From Prado023 sp963706875 (GTDB lineage: Bacteria > Actinomycetota > Actinomycetes > S36-B12 > CAIYMF01): a stretch of 64,000 bases of DNA. The DNA lies in contig CAVPNW010000018.1 of the NCBI GenBank assembly GCA_963706875.1, positions 107,879 through 171,878 on the forward strand, read 5' to 3'. Positions 1 to 8,494 of this stretch are shown here, piece after piece (positions within the stretch are counted from its first letter, which is position 1; each line of letters begins with the position of its first letter). The position numbers and the translations under genes are program-made. Under the pieces are notes generated by a model, which did not search any database, was not told where the DNA came from, and saw only the letters and a program-made list of their open reading frames with translations.

Positions 1-2
1 CC

Positions 3-461
3 TTCCACGAGGTCTACGTCGAGACCGCCGCGCGCGACCGGTTCACCCCCCGCGGCCTGCCCTACTTCCAGCGGATGTGGACCTCGCTGCGCGCGGAGGA
101 CCCGGCCCGGATCTCGCTGTACCTCGCCGAGCACGAGGGCACCTGCCACGCGGCGACCATCGCCGTCCGGGTCAACCGGCACGTCTGGTACTCCTACGGC
201 GCCTCCACGACGGCCGGGCGCGACCTGAGGCCCAGCAACGCGATCCAGTGGCAGATGATCCGCGACGCGCGCGAGACCGGGGCCGACACCTACGACATGC
301 GCGGCATCACCGACACGCTCGACCCTGACGACCACCTGTTCGGCCTGCTGCAGTTCAAGGTCGGCACGGGGGGGTTTGCCCAGGAGTACGTCGGGGAATG
401 GGACTATGCGATAAGGCCGTCCCTGAACCGGGCCTTCGAGACCTACATGCGCCGACGTTGA
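3..461 (+). CDS. FemABX-family peptidoglycan aminoacyltransferase (3' part only)
   Basis: The reading frame is open from the window edge to a TGA at 459-461, so only the C-terminal ~150 residues are present. The visible part matches the C-terminal GNAT-like half of FemABX proteins: the stretches YSYGAST, NAIQWQMIRDA, YDMRGI and LLQFKVGTGG are typical. Family members add amino acids from aminoacyl-tRNA to the peptidoglycan stem peptide in the cytoplasm. The next gene is an alanine racemase-family gene on the same strand, which fits a cell-wall role. The exact amino acid transferred cannot be inferred. Confidence 0.85.
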   Translation, partial: FHEVYVETAARDRFTPRGLPYFQRMWTSLRAEDPARISLYLAEHEGTCHAATIAVRVNRHVWYSYGASTTAGRDLRPSNAIQWQMIRDARETGADTYDMRGITDTLDPDDHLFGLLQFKVGTGGFAQEYVGEWDYAIRPSLNRAFETYMRRR

Positions 462-576
462 GGCCGGCATCCCGGTGCCTTTCCCCGGCACCGGGCCGGC
501 ACCGGGCCGGTAACGGGTCCGCGCCGCACGAGCACCACTCCGCAGCACCCACCGCACCTGCAGGACATGAGGGCAC

Positions 577-1776
577 ATGAGCTTCGTCATCACGATCGAC
601 ACCCCGCGCTGGCGGGCCCACCAGGACCAGGTCCGCGATGCGATCAGCGCGACGGGGGCCACGCTCGTGCCCGTCGCCAAGGGCAACGGCTATGGCGTGG
701 GCAACGTGCGGTTGGCCGCTGAGGCCCGCCGGCTCGGCGCAGACTGCGTCGCGGTGGGCACGGTCCACGAGGCGCCCACGGTCCTCGGAGCCGAGGCCGA
801 CCTCGACGTCCTGGTGCTCGAGCCGCTGACGCTGCGCGGAACCGTCGTCGCCGACGCCTGGCGGGCCCTGGCCGAGCACCCCGAGGCCGCCCGGGTCATC
901 CACACCGTCGCCAGCCCCGAGTCGGCCGCCGACATCGTCGCGCTCGCCTCGCCGCAGACGCCGCGCAGGGTGGTCCTCGAGGGGCTGACCTCGATGCGCC
1001 GGTTCGGCATGACCGAGGACGAGGTCGCTGCCGCGATCACCACGCTCGCACCGCACATCGACTCGGGTGCCATCCGGCTCGAGGGTCTGGCCCTGCACCT
1101 GCCGATCGCCACCCCCGAGGAGCCCCGCATCGGTTCGATGGCGATGCTCACCTCGGACGACTCGGCCCCGCAGCCGGTCGTCGTCGGGTCGGCCCGGGTC
1201 CACGAGGTGGTCGCCTGGGGCCTGCTGTGGCCCACCCTCCTGGCGAACCTGGCCGGGCTGACCGATGCCGGATCCCTGTGGGTCAGCCACCTCGACGACC
1301 GCGAATGCACCCAGGTCAGGCAGGCGCTGCCCGACATGCCGATCCGGCTGCGCGTGGGCACCCGCCTGTGGCTCGGTGACCGGGGGGCGCTGCGCGCCGG
1401 GGGCACCGTGCTGGCTGTGCATGCCACACCCCAGGGCCAGTCGGCCGGCTACCACCAGCGCCGGGGCCCCCGCGACGGCTACGTGGTGGTGATCGGCGGT
1501 GGGACCTCGCATGGGGTCGCCCTCACGGCACCGCGTCCGGCCCGCAATGCCCGCCAGCGGGCGGCCGCAGCCGGGTCCGGTGCGCTCGAGGCGGCGGGCC
1601 GGTTCCGCTCCCCGTTCCGGTTGCCCTCGGGCGGTCAGGCGTGGTTCCTCGAGCCGCCGCACATGCACGTCTCGATGCTGCGGATCCCCAAGGGCACGAT
1701 CCCCCCGCCCGTCGGCGAGCTGCTCGAGTGCGACGTGCGGTTCACGACCGTCGTCCCCGACGCGATCATCGGCTGA
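577..1776 (+). CDS. alanine racemase-family PLP protein
   Basis: This 399-residue protein has the alanine racemase N-terminal barrel. The PLP-binding lysine is probably K35 in VPVAKGNGYGVG, which corresponds to the classical VKANAYGHG. A C-terminal beta domain follows, with LRVGTRLWLGD and a tyrosine-containing AGYHQRR segment that may hold the second catalytic residue. It lies 115 bases after a FemABX gene on the same strand. The lysine motif differs from housekeeping Alr (GNGYGVG rather than ANAYGHG). It may be a specialised or non-canonical racemase acting with the Fem protein rather than the main D-Ala supplier. Family assignment is firm; substrate is inferred. Confidence 0.8.
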   Translation: MSFVITIDTPRWRAHQDQVRDAISATGATLVPVAKGNGYGVGNVRLAAEARRLGADCVAVGTVHEAPTVLGAEADLDVLVLEPLTLRGTVVADAWRALAEHPEAARVIHTVASPESAADIVALASPQTPRRVVLEGLTSMRRFGMTEDEVAAAITTLAPHIDSGAIRLEGLALHLPIATPEEPRIGSMAMLTSDDSAPQPVVVGSARVHEVVAWGLLWPTLLANLAGLTDAGSLWVSHLDDRECTQVRQALPDMPIRLRVGTRLWLGDRGALRAGGTVLAVHATPQGQSAGYHQRRGPRDGYVVVIGGGTSHGVALTAPRPARNARQRAAAAGSGALEAAGRFRSPFRLPSGGQAWFLEPPHMHVSMLRIPKGTIPPPVGELLECDVRFTTVVPDAIIG

Positions 1777-1833
1777 GATCCCGATCTGATCGAACTTCCG
1801 GGCCGAGAACGTGCCCGAGACCTGGGGCAACCC

Positions 1834-3252
1834 TCAAGGAGCGCCCGGGACTTGGAGCAGATCGTGGTGGGGGCGGGGGGGAACGGTGTCCAGCACGCCG
1901 CCGCCGGGGTCGTCGACGTGCTCGGCGAACCCATCGGTGCGCACCGGGTCGTGCCGCGGGGACCACGCGTCGCGGGCGACCATCGCCATCAGCCACGCGG
2001 TCGCCAGCCAGTGCGCCGCCGTGGCCGCCACGTACCAGCCCTCGTGCAGGCCCTTGTCCTGCGTGCCGTACCCGACGAGGAACCACCAGATCCCCACGAA
2101 GTACGCCGACTCCGCGGCCTGCCAGATCAGCAGGTCGCGCCACCGTGGCCGGGCCAGCACGGCCAACGGGAGCACCCACAGCACGTACTGGGGCGAGTAG
2201 ACCTTGTTGGTCAGCACGAACGCGCCGACCGTCAGGAAGGCCAGGGCCGCCAGCCGCGGGGGCTGGGGCGCGCGCAGGACCAGCCACGCGATCGCAGCGC
2301 ACGCCAGCAGGAACGAGCCCGAGGCCAGTGAGTTCACCGCGTCACCGGGGAGGTCCAAGCCCACCAGCGTCAGGGCATACCACGGCGACCCGAAGTCGAT
2401 CCCGCGCTCGCGGGAGAACGTGTAGAACCGCGCCCAGCCCTCGAAGTTGGCCAGCATGATCGGGACGTTGACCACCAGCCAGGACCCCAACGCCCCGGCG
2501 AGGAACGCGCCCAGCGCCCGCCACTGCCCGCGCCGGGCGCAGAGCAGCACGATCGGGCCGACGATCACCAGGGGGTAGAACTTGGCGGCCACGGCCAGGC
2601 CCAGCCACATCCCCGCCACCGCCGGGTGGCGCCGGGACCACGCCGCCAGCGACGCCGAGGTCAGGGCGATCGCCAGCAGGTCCCAGTTCACGAACCCGGC
2701 CAGGGCGACCACCGGCGCGAGCGCGACCATGAGCGCGTCCCACGGCCGGCGGCGCACCGTGAGCCCGGTGCTCGCGATGGTCCAGGCCAGCAGGGCGGAC
2801 ATGCCCACCACATTGACGGCGAAGAAGGTCGGGCCACCACCACCGAGCAGCCGGGTAACCCCCGCGGCCACGTACATGAAGACCCCGGTGAGCACCGGGT
2901 ACTCCAGCACCTGCTGGCCGGGCCCCGGCTCGAGCAGGTAGGGGAACGCCCCGTCGGCAAGCCCGCGGGCGGAGTACAGGATCGGGATGTCGGAGTAGCA
3001 CAGGTACATGTAGCGCTGGGGTGCCCCCCACCCGTTGGCCAGGCAGTACCCCTTCGACAGCCAGCCCACCGCGTACACGAGCAGCCCGACCACGATCGAC
3101 ACCCGGATCGGGGTCCACCACGAGCGTCCCAGCCCCGCGTACCGACCCACCGGTCCGCCGAGCAGCGGCAGCGCGGCCCGGGCGACCGGGTCGGCCTGGG
3201 TGGGGACCACATACGGGCGCGCAGCGTCGCTGGTTGCCGAGTGGAGGTCCAT
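1834..3252 (-). CDS. glycosyltransferase family 87 (DUF2029) membrane protein
   Basis: This is a multi-pass membrane protein of about 472 residues with many hydrophobic segments, among them IRVSIVVGLLVYAVGWL near the start. GT87 features include the conserved YSDIP...Y region after the first membrane segment and the long hydrophobic series after it. GT87 enzymes are polyprenyl-phosphate-mannose-dependent mannosyltransferases that act on the outer face of the membrane in actinobacterial envelope glycan synthesis. It lies just downstream of the class A PBP gene, as in mycobacteria (Rv0050-Rv0051). I chose ATG at 3252; a GTG immediately upstream (3255) is equally possible. The acceptor is unknown. 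Confidence 0.8.
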   Translation of the reverse strand: MDLHSATSDAARPYVVPTQADPVARAALPLLGGPVGRYAGLGRSWWTPIRVSIVVGLLVYAVGWLSKGYCLANGWGAPQRYMYLCYSDIPILYSARGLADGAFPYLLEPGPGQQVLEYPVLTGVFMYVAAGVTRLLGGGGPTFFAVNVVGMSALLAWTIASTGLTVRRRPWDALMVALAPVVALAGFVNWDLLAIALTSASLAAWSRRHPAVAGMWLGLAVAAKFYPLVIVGPIVLLCARRGQWRALGAFLAGALGSWLVVNVPIMLANFEGWARFYTFSRERGIDFGSPWYALTLVGLDLPGDAVNSLASGSFLLACAAIAWLVLRAPQPPRLAALAFLTVGAFVLTNKVYSPQYVLWVLPLAVLARPRWRDLLIWQAAESAYFVGIWWFLVGYGTQDKGLHEGWYVAATAAHWLATAWLMAMVARDAWSPRHDPVRTDGFAEHVDDPGGGVLDTVPPRPHHDLLQVPGAP

Positions 3253-3348
3253 CACGAGGCCACAGCCTAGAGGCCTGCAGCCGCAGGCCCGTCGATCATG
3301 CTGGGGATCCCGACGTCAGGAACGTCGGAGTCGTCGAGCATCAACGCC

Positions 3349-5481
3349 TCACGGCACGGCCACGCTCGGGGCGACGGTGTCGGTCGGTTGCGGAGGTTCT
3401 GAGGTCGTCGGCTCTGGGGTCGGTTCTGGGGTGGGCTCCGTCGGGGTCGGGGTCGGGGTCGGCGTGGGCTCGGGCGTCGGCGGGGCTGACGTCGGAGTCG
3501 GCGTCGGGGTCGGGGTCGGGGTGGGGGTCGGGGTGGGGGTCGGGGTTGGGCTGAACCCCCCGCCGCCCGTGGGCGGATCCGCGGGGACCACGAACTCCTC
3601 GACCGGGGTATCGGCCAGCGCACCGACCATGAAGGCCGTCCACACGCGTGCCGGGAAGCCGCTGCCGAAGAACTGGGTCTGCCCGCCCACGCCCGACAGG
3701 GACAGGACGTTGCCGTTCTTGTCGTTCTTGCTGAAGCTGACGGCGGACGCCAGCTGCGGGACGTACCCGGCGAACCAGGCCGACCGGTACTCGTCGGTCG
3801 ACCCGGTCTTGGCCGCCACCTGCCGTCCCAGGGCCCGGGCCGGTCCACCCGTGCCGTTGGTCACCACACTCTGCAGGGCGAAGTTGACGACATCGGCGGT
3901 GTCCTCGTCGAACGCACGCTGGGGGTCATCCTTGCGCTCGTAGAGCACCGAGCCGTCCGTGGCCGACACCGACCGGATCGTCGTCGTGGCGGCGCGCTCC
4001 CCGCGGGCGGCGAACGTCGCATAGGACTGGGCGACGTCGACCGTGTGCGTCGACGCGGTCCCCAGGACGAAGGTCAGGTCCGGCGCATCGAGGTTCAACC
4101 CGACGGTGTCCTCCGGGATCCCGGCGCGCAGGGCAGCCTCCTGGACCGCCTCCACGCCCGTCTCGTTCTCGACCGACACGTACACGGTGTTGATCGACTG
4201 CTCAGTCCCCTTGAGCAGGCTCACCTGGTCACCGTAGGAGTTGTCGCCGTAGTTGTTGACCTCATAGCCGGCGATCTCTGTCGGGGAGTTGCCCGGCCAC
4301 AGCGTGTCCAGGCCGATCTCATCCTCAGTGGCCGCCGCCAGGCCGAAGGGCTTGAACGTGGAGCCGGCCTGCTGGCTGGCCATGGTCGCGTTGTTGAACT
4401 GGTCCTCGAGGTAGTCCGCGCCGCCGTACATGGCCACGAACTCGCCCGTGAGGGGTTCGACCGCGGCCAGGCCGATCCGCACGCCCTCCATCCCGGTGGT
4501 GGGGGCCTGCTCCTTGACTGCCTTCACCGCCGAGGCCTGGGCCTTCTTGTCGAACGTGCTGACGATGCGCAGGCCGCCGCCCTCGATCTCCGACTCGGTG
4601 AACCCGAGCGCGAGGAGCTCCTCCTGCACCGAGCGGATCAGGTACCCGGTCGGACCCTTGTACTTCTCGCTCACCTTGCGCTTCTTGATCTCCGGGAAGT
4701 TGTCCAGCGCCTCGTCGCGTTCGTCGGCCGTGATGTAGCCCTCCTCGTACATGGCGTTGAGGACGTAGGCGTATCGCGTCTGCAGGTTCTCCATGTTCGT
4801 GTCCGGGTTGAACCGTCCGGGGGCGTTGATGATGGCTGCCAGGACCGCTGACTGCTCCAGGGTCAGCTCGGAGGCAGACACCCCGAAGTAGGCCTCAGCG
4901 GCGGTCTCCACGCCATACGCCCCACGACCGAAGTAGATGGTGTTCAGGTACCGCTCGAGGATCTCGTCCTTGGTCAGGGTGGTCTCGAGCTTGAGGCTCA
5001 GGACCAGCTCCTTGAGCTTGCGGACGATGGTCTGCTCCTGGGTCAGGTAGGCGTTCTTCGCGTACTGCTGGGTGATGGTCGACCCACCCTGGGAGGCCCC
5101 CGTGGTGAGGTTGGTCCACATCGCCCGGCTGAAGCCCCTGATGTCGAACCCGCTGTGCTCGTAGAACCGTCGGTCCTCCGCGGCCACGACCGCGTTCTGC
5201 ATGTCCTCGGGGATGTCCTCGATCGGGACCGAGATCCGGTTGGTGTCCCCGAGCCGGGCCATCTCCTTCTTCCCGTCGTTCCAGTAGATGATCGAGGTCT
5301 GTGCGGCGGCGACCTCGTTCTCCTCCGGGATGTCGATCGTGACCCAGGCGTAGGCCAGCAGCGCCGCGACGGCCGTCGCGCCGAGCACGAACAACGTGCC
5401 CAGGGTGCCGAACACGAGCTTCCAGGACGGGATGAAGCGTGTCCATCCCTGGCGGTCCTCCCGCGGGTAGTTGATCTTCAC
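3349..5481 (-). CDS. class A penicillin-binding protein (transglycosylase/transpeptidase)
   Basis: This 710-residue bifunctional PBP polymerises and cross-links peptidoglycan outside the membrane. A cytoplasmic tail precedes one membrane anchor (about residues 23-50). The GT51 domain has EDRRFYEHSGFDIRG and GGSTITQQYAKN. The transpeptidase domain has SxxK in AGSTFKPF, SxN in QSINTVY and KTG in AAKTGSTDE. The C terminus is a long Pro-Thr repeat, encoded by a G-rich repeat on the plus strand (about 3440-3560). The neighbours GT87 and DUF5318 match the ponA1 neighbourhood of mycobacteria. The start ATG at 5481 places the basic N-terminus and anchor as expected. Confidence 0.93.
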   Translation of the reverse strand: MKINYPREDRQGWTRFIPSWKLVFGTLGTLFVLGATAVAALLAYAWVTIDIPEENEVAAAQTSIIYWNDGKKEMARLGDTNRISVPIEDIPEDMQNAVVAAEDRRFYEHSGFDIRGFSRAMWTNLTTGASQGGSTITQQYAKNAYLTQEQTIVRKLKELVLSLKLETTLTKDEILERYLNTIYFGRGAYGVETAAEAYFGVSASELTLEQSAVLAAIINAPGRFNPDTNMENLQTRYAYVLNAMYEEGYITADERDEALDNFPEIKKRKVSEKYKGPTGYLIRSVQEELLALGFTESEIEGGGLRIVSTFDKKAQASAVKAVKEQAPTTGMEGVRIGLAAVEPLTGEFVAMYGGADYLEDQFNNATMASQQAGSTFKPFGLAAATEDEIGLDTLWPGNSPTEIAGYEVNNYGDNSYGDQVSLLKGTEQSINTVYVSVENETGVEAVQEAALRAGIPEDTVGLNLDAPDLTFVLGTASTHTVDVAQSYATFAARGERAATTTIRSVSATDGSVLYERKDDPQRAFDEDTADVVNFALQSVVTNGTGGPARALGRQVAAKTGSTDEYRSAWFAGYVPQLASAVSFSKNDKNGNVLSLSGVGGQTQFFGSGFPARVWTAFMVGALADTPVEEFVVPADPPTGGGGFSPTPTPTPTPTPTPTPTPTPTSAPPTPEPTPTPTPTPTEPTPEPTPEPTTSEPPQPTDTVAPSVAVP
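3440..3560. repeat. G-rich low-complexity repeat encoding the Pro-Thr tail of the PBP
   Basis: The plus strand repeats GGGGTC and GGGGTG units almost without interruption. Read on the minus strand this encodes the PTPTPT tail of the class A PBP. The runs of four or five G separated by one to three bases could form G-quadruplexes on the plus strand, the non-template strand relative to this gene's coding sequence being the C-rich one. Confidence 0.75.
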
Positions 5482-5595
5482 GCTGGGTACGGTAGTGGAC
5501 CCGCGCCGTCACTGCGCCGTGATCGCGCAGGGTCAGGGCACGGGGTCCCGGCAGGGGCGGGTGCGCTCGCGGCCGGGCCGCCCTACCCTTGTGCG

Positions 5596-6099
5596 ATGGC
5601 CGCCCCGCGCACGTCGACGATCCGGGGCTCCCGCACGTCCGTGCCCACCAAGGCCCCAGCCCCCCATCCTGATGAGTTCGCACCCGAATCGATCGACGAC
5701 CCCGAGGCCCCCCGCGACGTCGTCTCCTTCGCCCTCGCGCGCCGCTCCGCCCTGGAGACGATGCGTCGCGGTGGGGCCTTCAACAGCGACTACTGCGACG
5801 CCGATCCGGGCCTGCTGCGGGCCGCGAAGTACCACGGCGAGGCCACGGACCGGGGCTGCCCGGTCTGCCGCCGGCCCGAGCTGGTCGAGGTGACCTGGGT
5901 CTACGGGGCCCAGCTCGGCCCGCTGAGCGGGTCAGCCCGCGCGCAGGCCCAACTGCCCGGCATGGCACACGAGCACGGCCGGTTCAAGGTCTACGTGGTC
6001 GAGGTCTGCCGGCACTGCGCGTGGAACCACATGGTGATCTCCTTCATCCTGGGCGACGGCCGGCCGCGCACCGTCAGTCGAGGGCGCGGCCGGGGCTAG
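5596..6099 (+). CDS. DUF5318 family protein
   Basis: This protein of about 167 residues has the DUF5318 signature: CDADPGLLRAAKYHGE, then a CPVCRR pair, VYGAQLG, and VYVVEVCRHCAWNHM. The two CxxC pairs (CPVC and CRHC) probably bind one zinc ion. It is divergent from the PBP gene, as the mycobacterial homologue Rv0049 neighbours ponA1. The frame stays open far upstream, but ATG at 5596 is the first sensible start after the PBP promoter region. A start nearer MRRGGAFN is possible because the N-terminal ~50 residues look low in conservation. Function is not known. Confidence 0.8.
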   Translation: MAAPRTSTIRGSRTSVPTKAPAPHPDEFAPESIDDPEAPRDVVSFALARRSALETMRRGGAFNSDYCDADPGLLRAAKYHGEATDRGCPVCRRPELVEVTWVYGAQLGPLSGSARAQAQLPGMAHEHGRFKVYVVEVCRHCAWNHMVISFILGDGRPRTVSRGRGRG

Positions 6100-6150
6100 G
6101 ACCCGGCAGGGGCGCGCATCCTGCGCCGTAGCCGTGCCACCCTGAGTGCC

Positions 6151-7092
6151 GTGCCTGAGCTGCCCGAGGTCACCGCCCTGGCCGAGGCGCTGTCCGCACG
6201 CACCGCGGGCCTTCGGGTCGCCCGGATCGAGGTGGCCGCGATCAGCGCGCTGAAGACCTTCGACCCGCCCGTGAGTGCCGTGGCCGGCTGCGAGGTCCTG
6301 GGCTTCTCCCGCCGCGGCAAGCACCTGGTGCTCGAGCTCGTCGACCCCCAGGGGGAGCCCCTGTACGTGGTGATCCACCTGTCCCGGGCCGGGTGGGCGC
6401 GCTGGCGCGAGGACCCACCTGCCGCCCCGGCCCCGTTCGGCCGCCGCGGTGGTGGGCGCGGAGCCGGCTCGGCCCTGGCGCTGCGCATCGTGTTCGGGGC
6501 GGGGGCTGACGCAGGCCCGGACGGGCAGCCCCCCGGCGCTCCCCTCGCCGCCCTGGACGTCACCGAGGCGGGCACCCAGAAGCGCCTGGCGGTCCACGTC
6601 GTGCGCGACCCCGCCGACGTCCCCGCGGTGGCCAGGCTCGGCCCGGATCCCCTTGACGACCTGACCCCCGAGCTGTTCCACGAGATCCTCGTCGCTGCGG
6701 GCCGTTCCCAGGTCAAGGGCGTGCTGCGCGACCAGTCGAGGATCGCCGGGATCGGCAACGCCTACTCCGACGAGATCCTGCATGCCGCCCGGATGAGCCC
6801 GTTCGCGCCGGCCGGCACGCAATCGCCGGAGGCCGAGGAGCGGCTCTTCTGCGCGATGCGCGACACGCTGGCCGAGGCTGTGGCCGTGGCCCGGGCCACC
6901 GATCCCGCGACCCTCAAGGCCGAGAAGAAGGCGGGCATGGCGGTGCACGGGCGCACCGGCCAGCCGTGCCCGGTGTGCGGCGACATCGTGCGCGAGGTCA
7001 GCTTCGCCGACTCGAGCCTGCAGTACTGCCCCACATGCCAGACGGGCGGCAAGCCACTGGCCGACCGTCGCATGAGCCGGCTGCTGAAGTAG
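6151..7092 (+). CDS. Fpg/Nei-family DNA glycosylase
   Basis: The GTG start at 6151 gives an N-terminus reading M-PELPEVTAL. After removal of the initiator Met this exposes the catalytic Pro and Glu of the Fpg/Nei family. The protein is 313 residues. The H2TH region is present (QVKGVLRDQSRIAGIGNAYS) and the C-terminus carries a CxxC...CxxC zinc finger (CPVCGD and CPTCQT). These enzymes excise oxidised bases and nick the abasic site. The zinc-finger spacing and sequence differ somewhat from classic MutM, so whether it acts as Fpg or as endonuclease VIII is not decided. Confidence 0.88.
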   Translation: MPELPEVTALAEALSARTAGLRVARIEVAAISALKTFDPPVSAVAGCEVLGFSRRGKHLVLELVDPQGEPLYVVIHLSRAGWARWREDPPAAPAPFGRRGGGRGAGSALALRIVFGAGADAGPDGQPPGAPLAALDVTEAGTQKRLAVHVVRDPADVPAVARLGPDPLDDLTPELFHEILVAAGRSQVKGVLRDQSRIAGIGNAYSDEILHAARMSPFAPAGTQSPEAEERLFCAMRDTLAEAVAVARATDPATLKAEKKAGMAVHGRTGQPCPVCGDIVREVSFADSSLQYCPTCQTGGKPLADRRMSRLLK

Positions 7093-7114
7093 CGCAGGCG
7101 ATAGGCTCACCCAC

Positions 7115-8422
7115 ATGGCGTGGCTGATCACCGGAGGGGCTGGATACATCGGGGCGCACGTGGTTCGCGACATGGTGGCCAGCGGCCGGGATGTGGTGGT
7201 GCTCGACGACCTGTCCACCGGCCGGGCCAACCGGCTTCCTGATGGGGTCCCGCTGATCAAGGCCGACGTCAACAACCGCCGAGCGGTCCGGCGTGCGCTC
7301 ACCACCCACCCGATCACCGGGGTGATGCACTTCGCGGCGCGCAAGCAGGTCGGGGAGTCCGTGGAGCGCCCGCTGCACTACTGGTCGCAGAACGTCGGCG
7401 GGATGCAGGTCCTGCTCGAGGAGATGGTGGCGGCCGGCACGACCCAGATGGTCTTCTCCTCCTCAGCCGCGGTGTACGGCCAGCCCGACCTGACCCCGGG
7501 TGCGCCCGGGGTCTCCGCGGACGGACGGATCCTGGAGTCCGCACCCCGCATGCCCATGAATCCGTACGGGGCCACGAAGCTGGCAGGTGAGCACATGCTC
7601 GCGGCCACCGCTCATGCCCACCAGTGGCACGCAATGAGCCTGCGGTACTTCAACGTCGCCGGAGCGGCGAGCCCCGAGCTGGGCGACCCGGCGGCCCTGA
7701 ACCTGATCCCCATGGTCCTCGAGGCCCTCGAGAACGGCCGTCGCCCCAAGGTGTTCGGCGATGACTACCCGACTCCGGACGGCTCGTGCATCCGGGACTA
7801 CATCCACGTCGCGGACCTCTCAGCAGCACACGTGGCTGCCGCCCGGATCGTCGAGATCTCCCACCAGGCCGAGGTGCTGCGCGCCGCCGGCGACCGCGTC
7901 CAGGATGCGGCGGCCCGTGCAGAGCTGGCGGCCGCGCGGATCCCCGGGGGTTCGGCTGCTGTGGAGGCCGCTTCGCACGTCCCGGCGCGCGCCATCGAGC
8001 GGATGCCGGCCGCCGCCCGTGCGGTCGAGATGGCCGCCCAGCGCATCCCCGGGGTGATCCGCTCCACGACCGGTCCCGGTGGCCGCCGCGGCCAGGCCGG
8101 TGAGCTCGTCGCCGAGGTCGCGTCCCAGCTGGGCTCGATGGTGGCCCGGGTGGCCGGCGTCGAGGATGCCCCGCGCCTGGAGGACCATGTCGCGGTCAAC
8201 ATCGGCACGGGCACCGGGTACTCGGTGTTCGAGGTCATCGAGGCGCTGCGGCGGTCGATGGGCAAGGAGTTCGCCGTCGAGATCGTCGAGCGCCGCCCCG
8301 GCGACCCGCCGGCGCTGGTGGCTGATCCGAGCCTCGCGGGGACGTTGCTCGGCTGGCGCGCCCGTCGGTCGCTGGCAGACATGACCGACTCGGCGTGGGC
8401 GGCCTGGCGGACACGGCGCTAG
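7115..8422 (+). CDS. galE: UDP-glucose 4-epimerase-like protein with large insertion
   Basis: This extended short-chain dehydrogenase has the NAD motif TGGAGYIG at residues 6-13, the serine motif FSSSAAVYG, the YGATK catalytic tyrosine and RDYIHVADL. It then carries about 110 extra residues (roughly 248-355) before the conserved NIGTGTGYSVFEVI block. The insertion is alanine- and arginine-rich and looks helical. GalE proteins are usually about 330 residues; this one is 435. The core motifs are intact, so activity on UDP-sugars is likely. The gene starts 22 bases after the glycosylase gene, suggesting co-transcription. Confidence 0.85.
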   Translation: MAWLITGGAGYIGAHVVRDMVASGRDVVVLDDLSTGRANRLPDGVPLIKADVNNRRAVRRALTTHPITGVMHFAARKQVGESVERPLHYWSQNVGGMQVLLEEMVAAGTTQMVFSSSAAVYGQPDLTPGAPGVSADGRILESAPRMPMNPYGATKLAGEHMLAATAHAHQWHAMSLRYFNVAGAASPELGDPAALNLIPMVLEALENGRRPKVFGDDYPTPDGSCIRDYIHVADLSAAHVAAARIVEISHQAEVLRAAGDRVQDAAARAELAAARIPGGSAAVEAASHVPARAIERMPAAARAVEMAAQRIPGVIRSTTGPGGRRGQAGELVAEVASQLGSMVARVAGVEDAPRLEDHVAVNIGTGTGYSVFEVIEALRRSMGKEFAVEIVERRPGDPPALVADPSLAGTLLGWRARRSLADMTDSAWAAWRTRR

Positions 8423-8494
8423 GTCCACCACCGGCCCACACCGGCCACCCCACCCCGCGAGCTGCCCCGGGCTTACTGGCCGATCCGGCCGCGA

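Noticed and set aside
355..1830. Minus-strand open frame opposite the alanine racemase-family gene
   Set aside because: The plus-strand frame encodes a recognisable PLP enzyme; the opposite frame is Arg/Gly/Pro-rich noise.
3440..3560. Repeat that could suggest a CRISPR array or satellite
   Set aside because: The units are short and in phase with codons of a Pro-Thr tail; there are no spacers.
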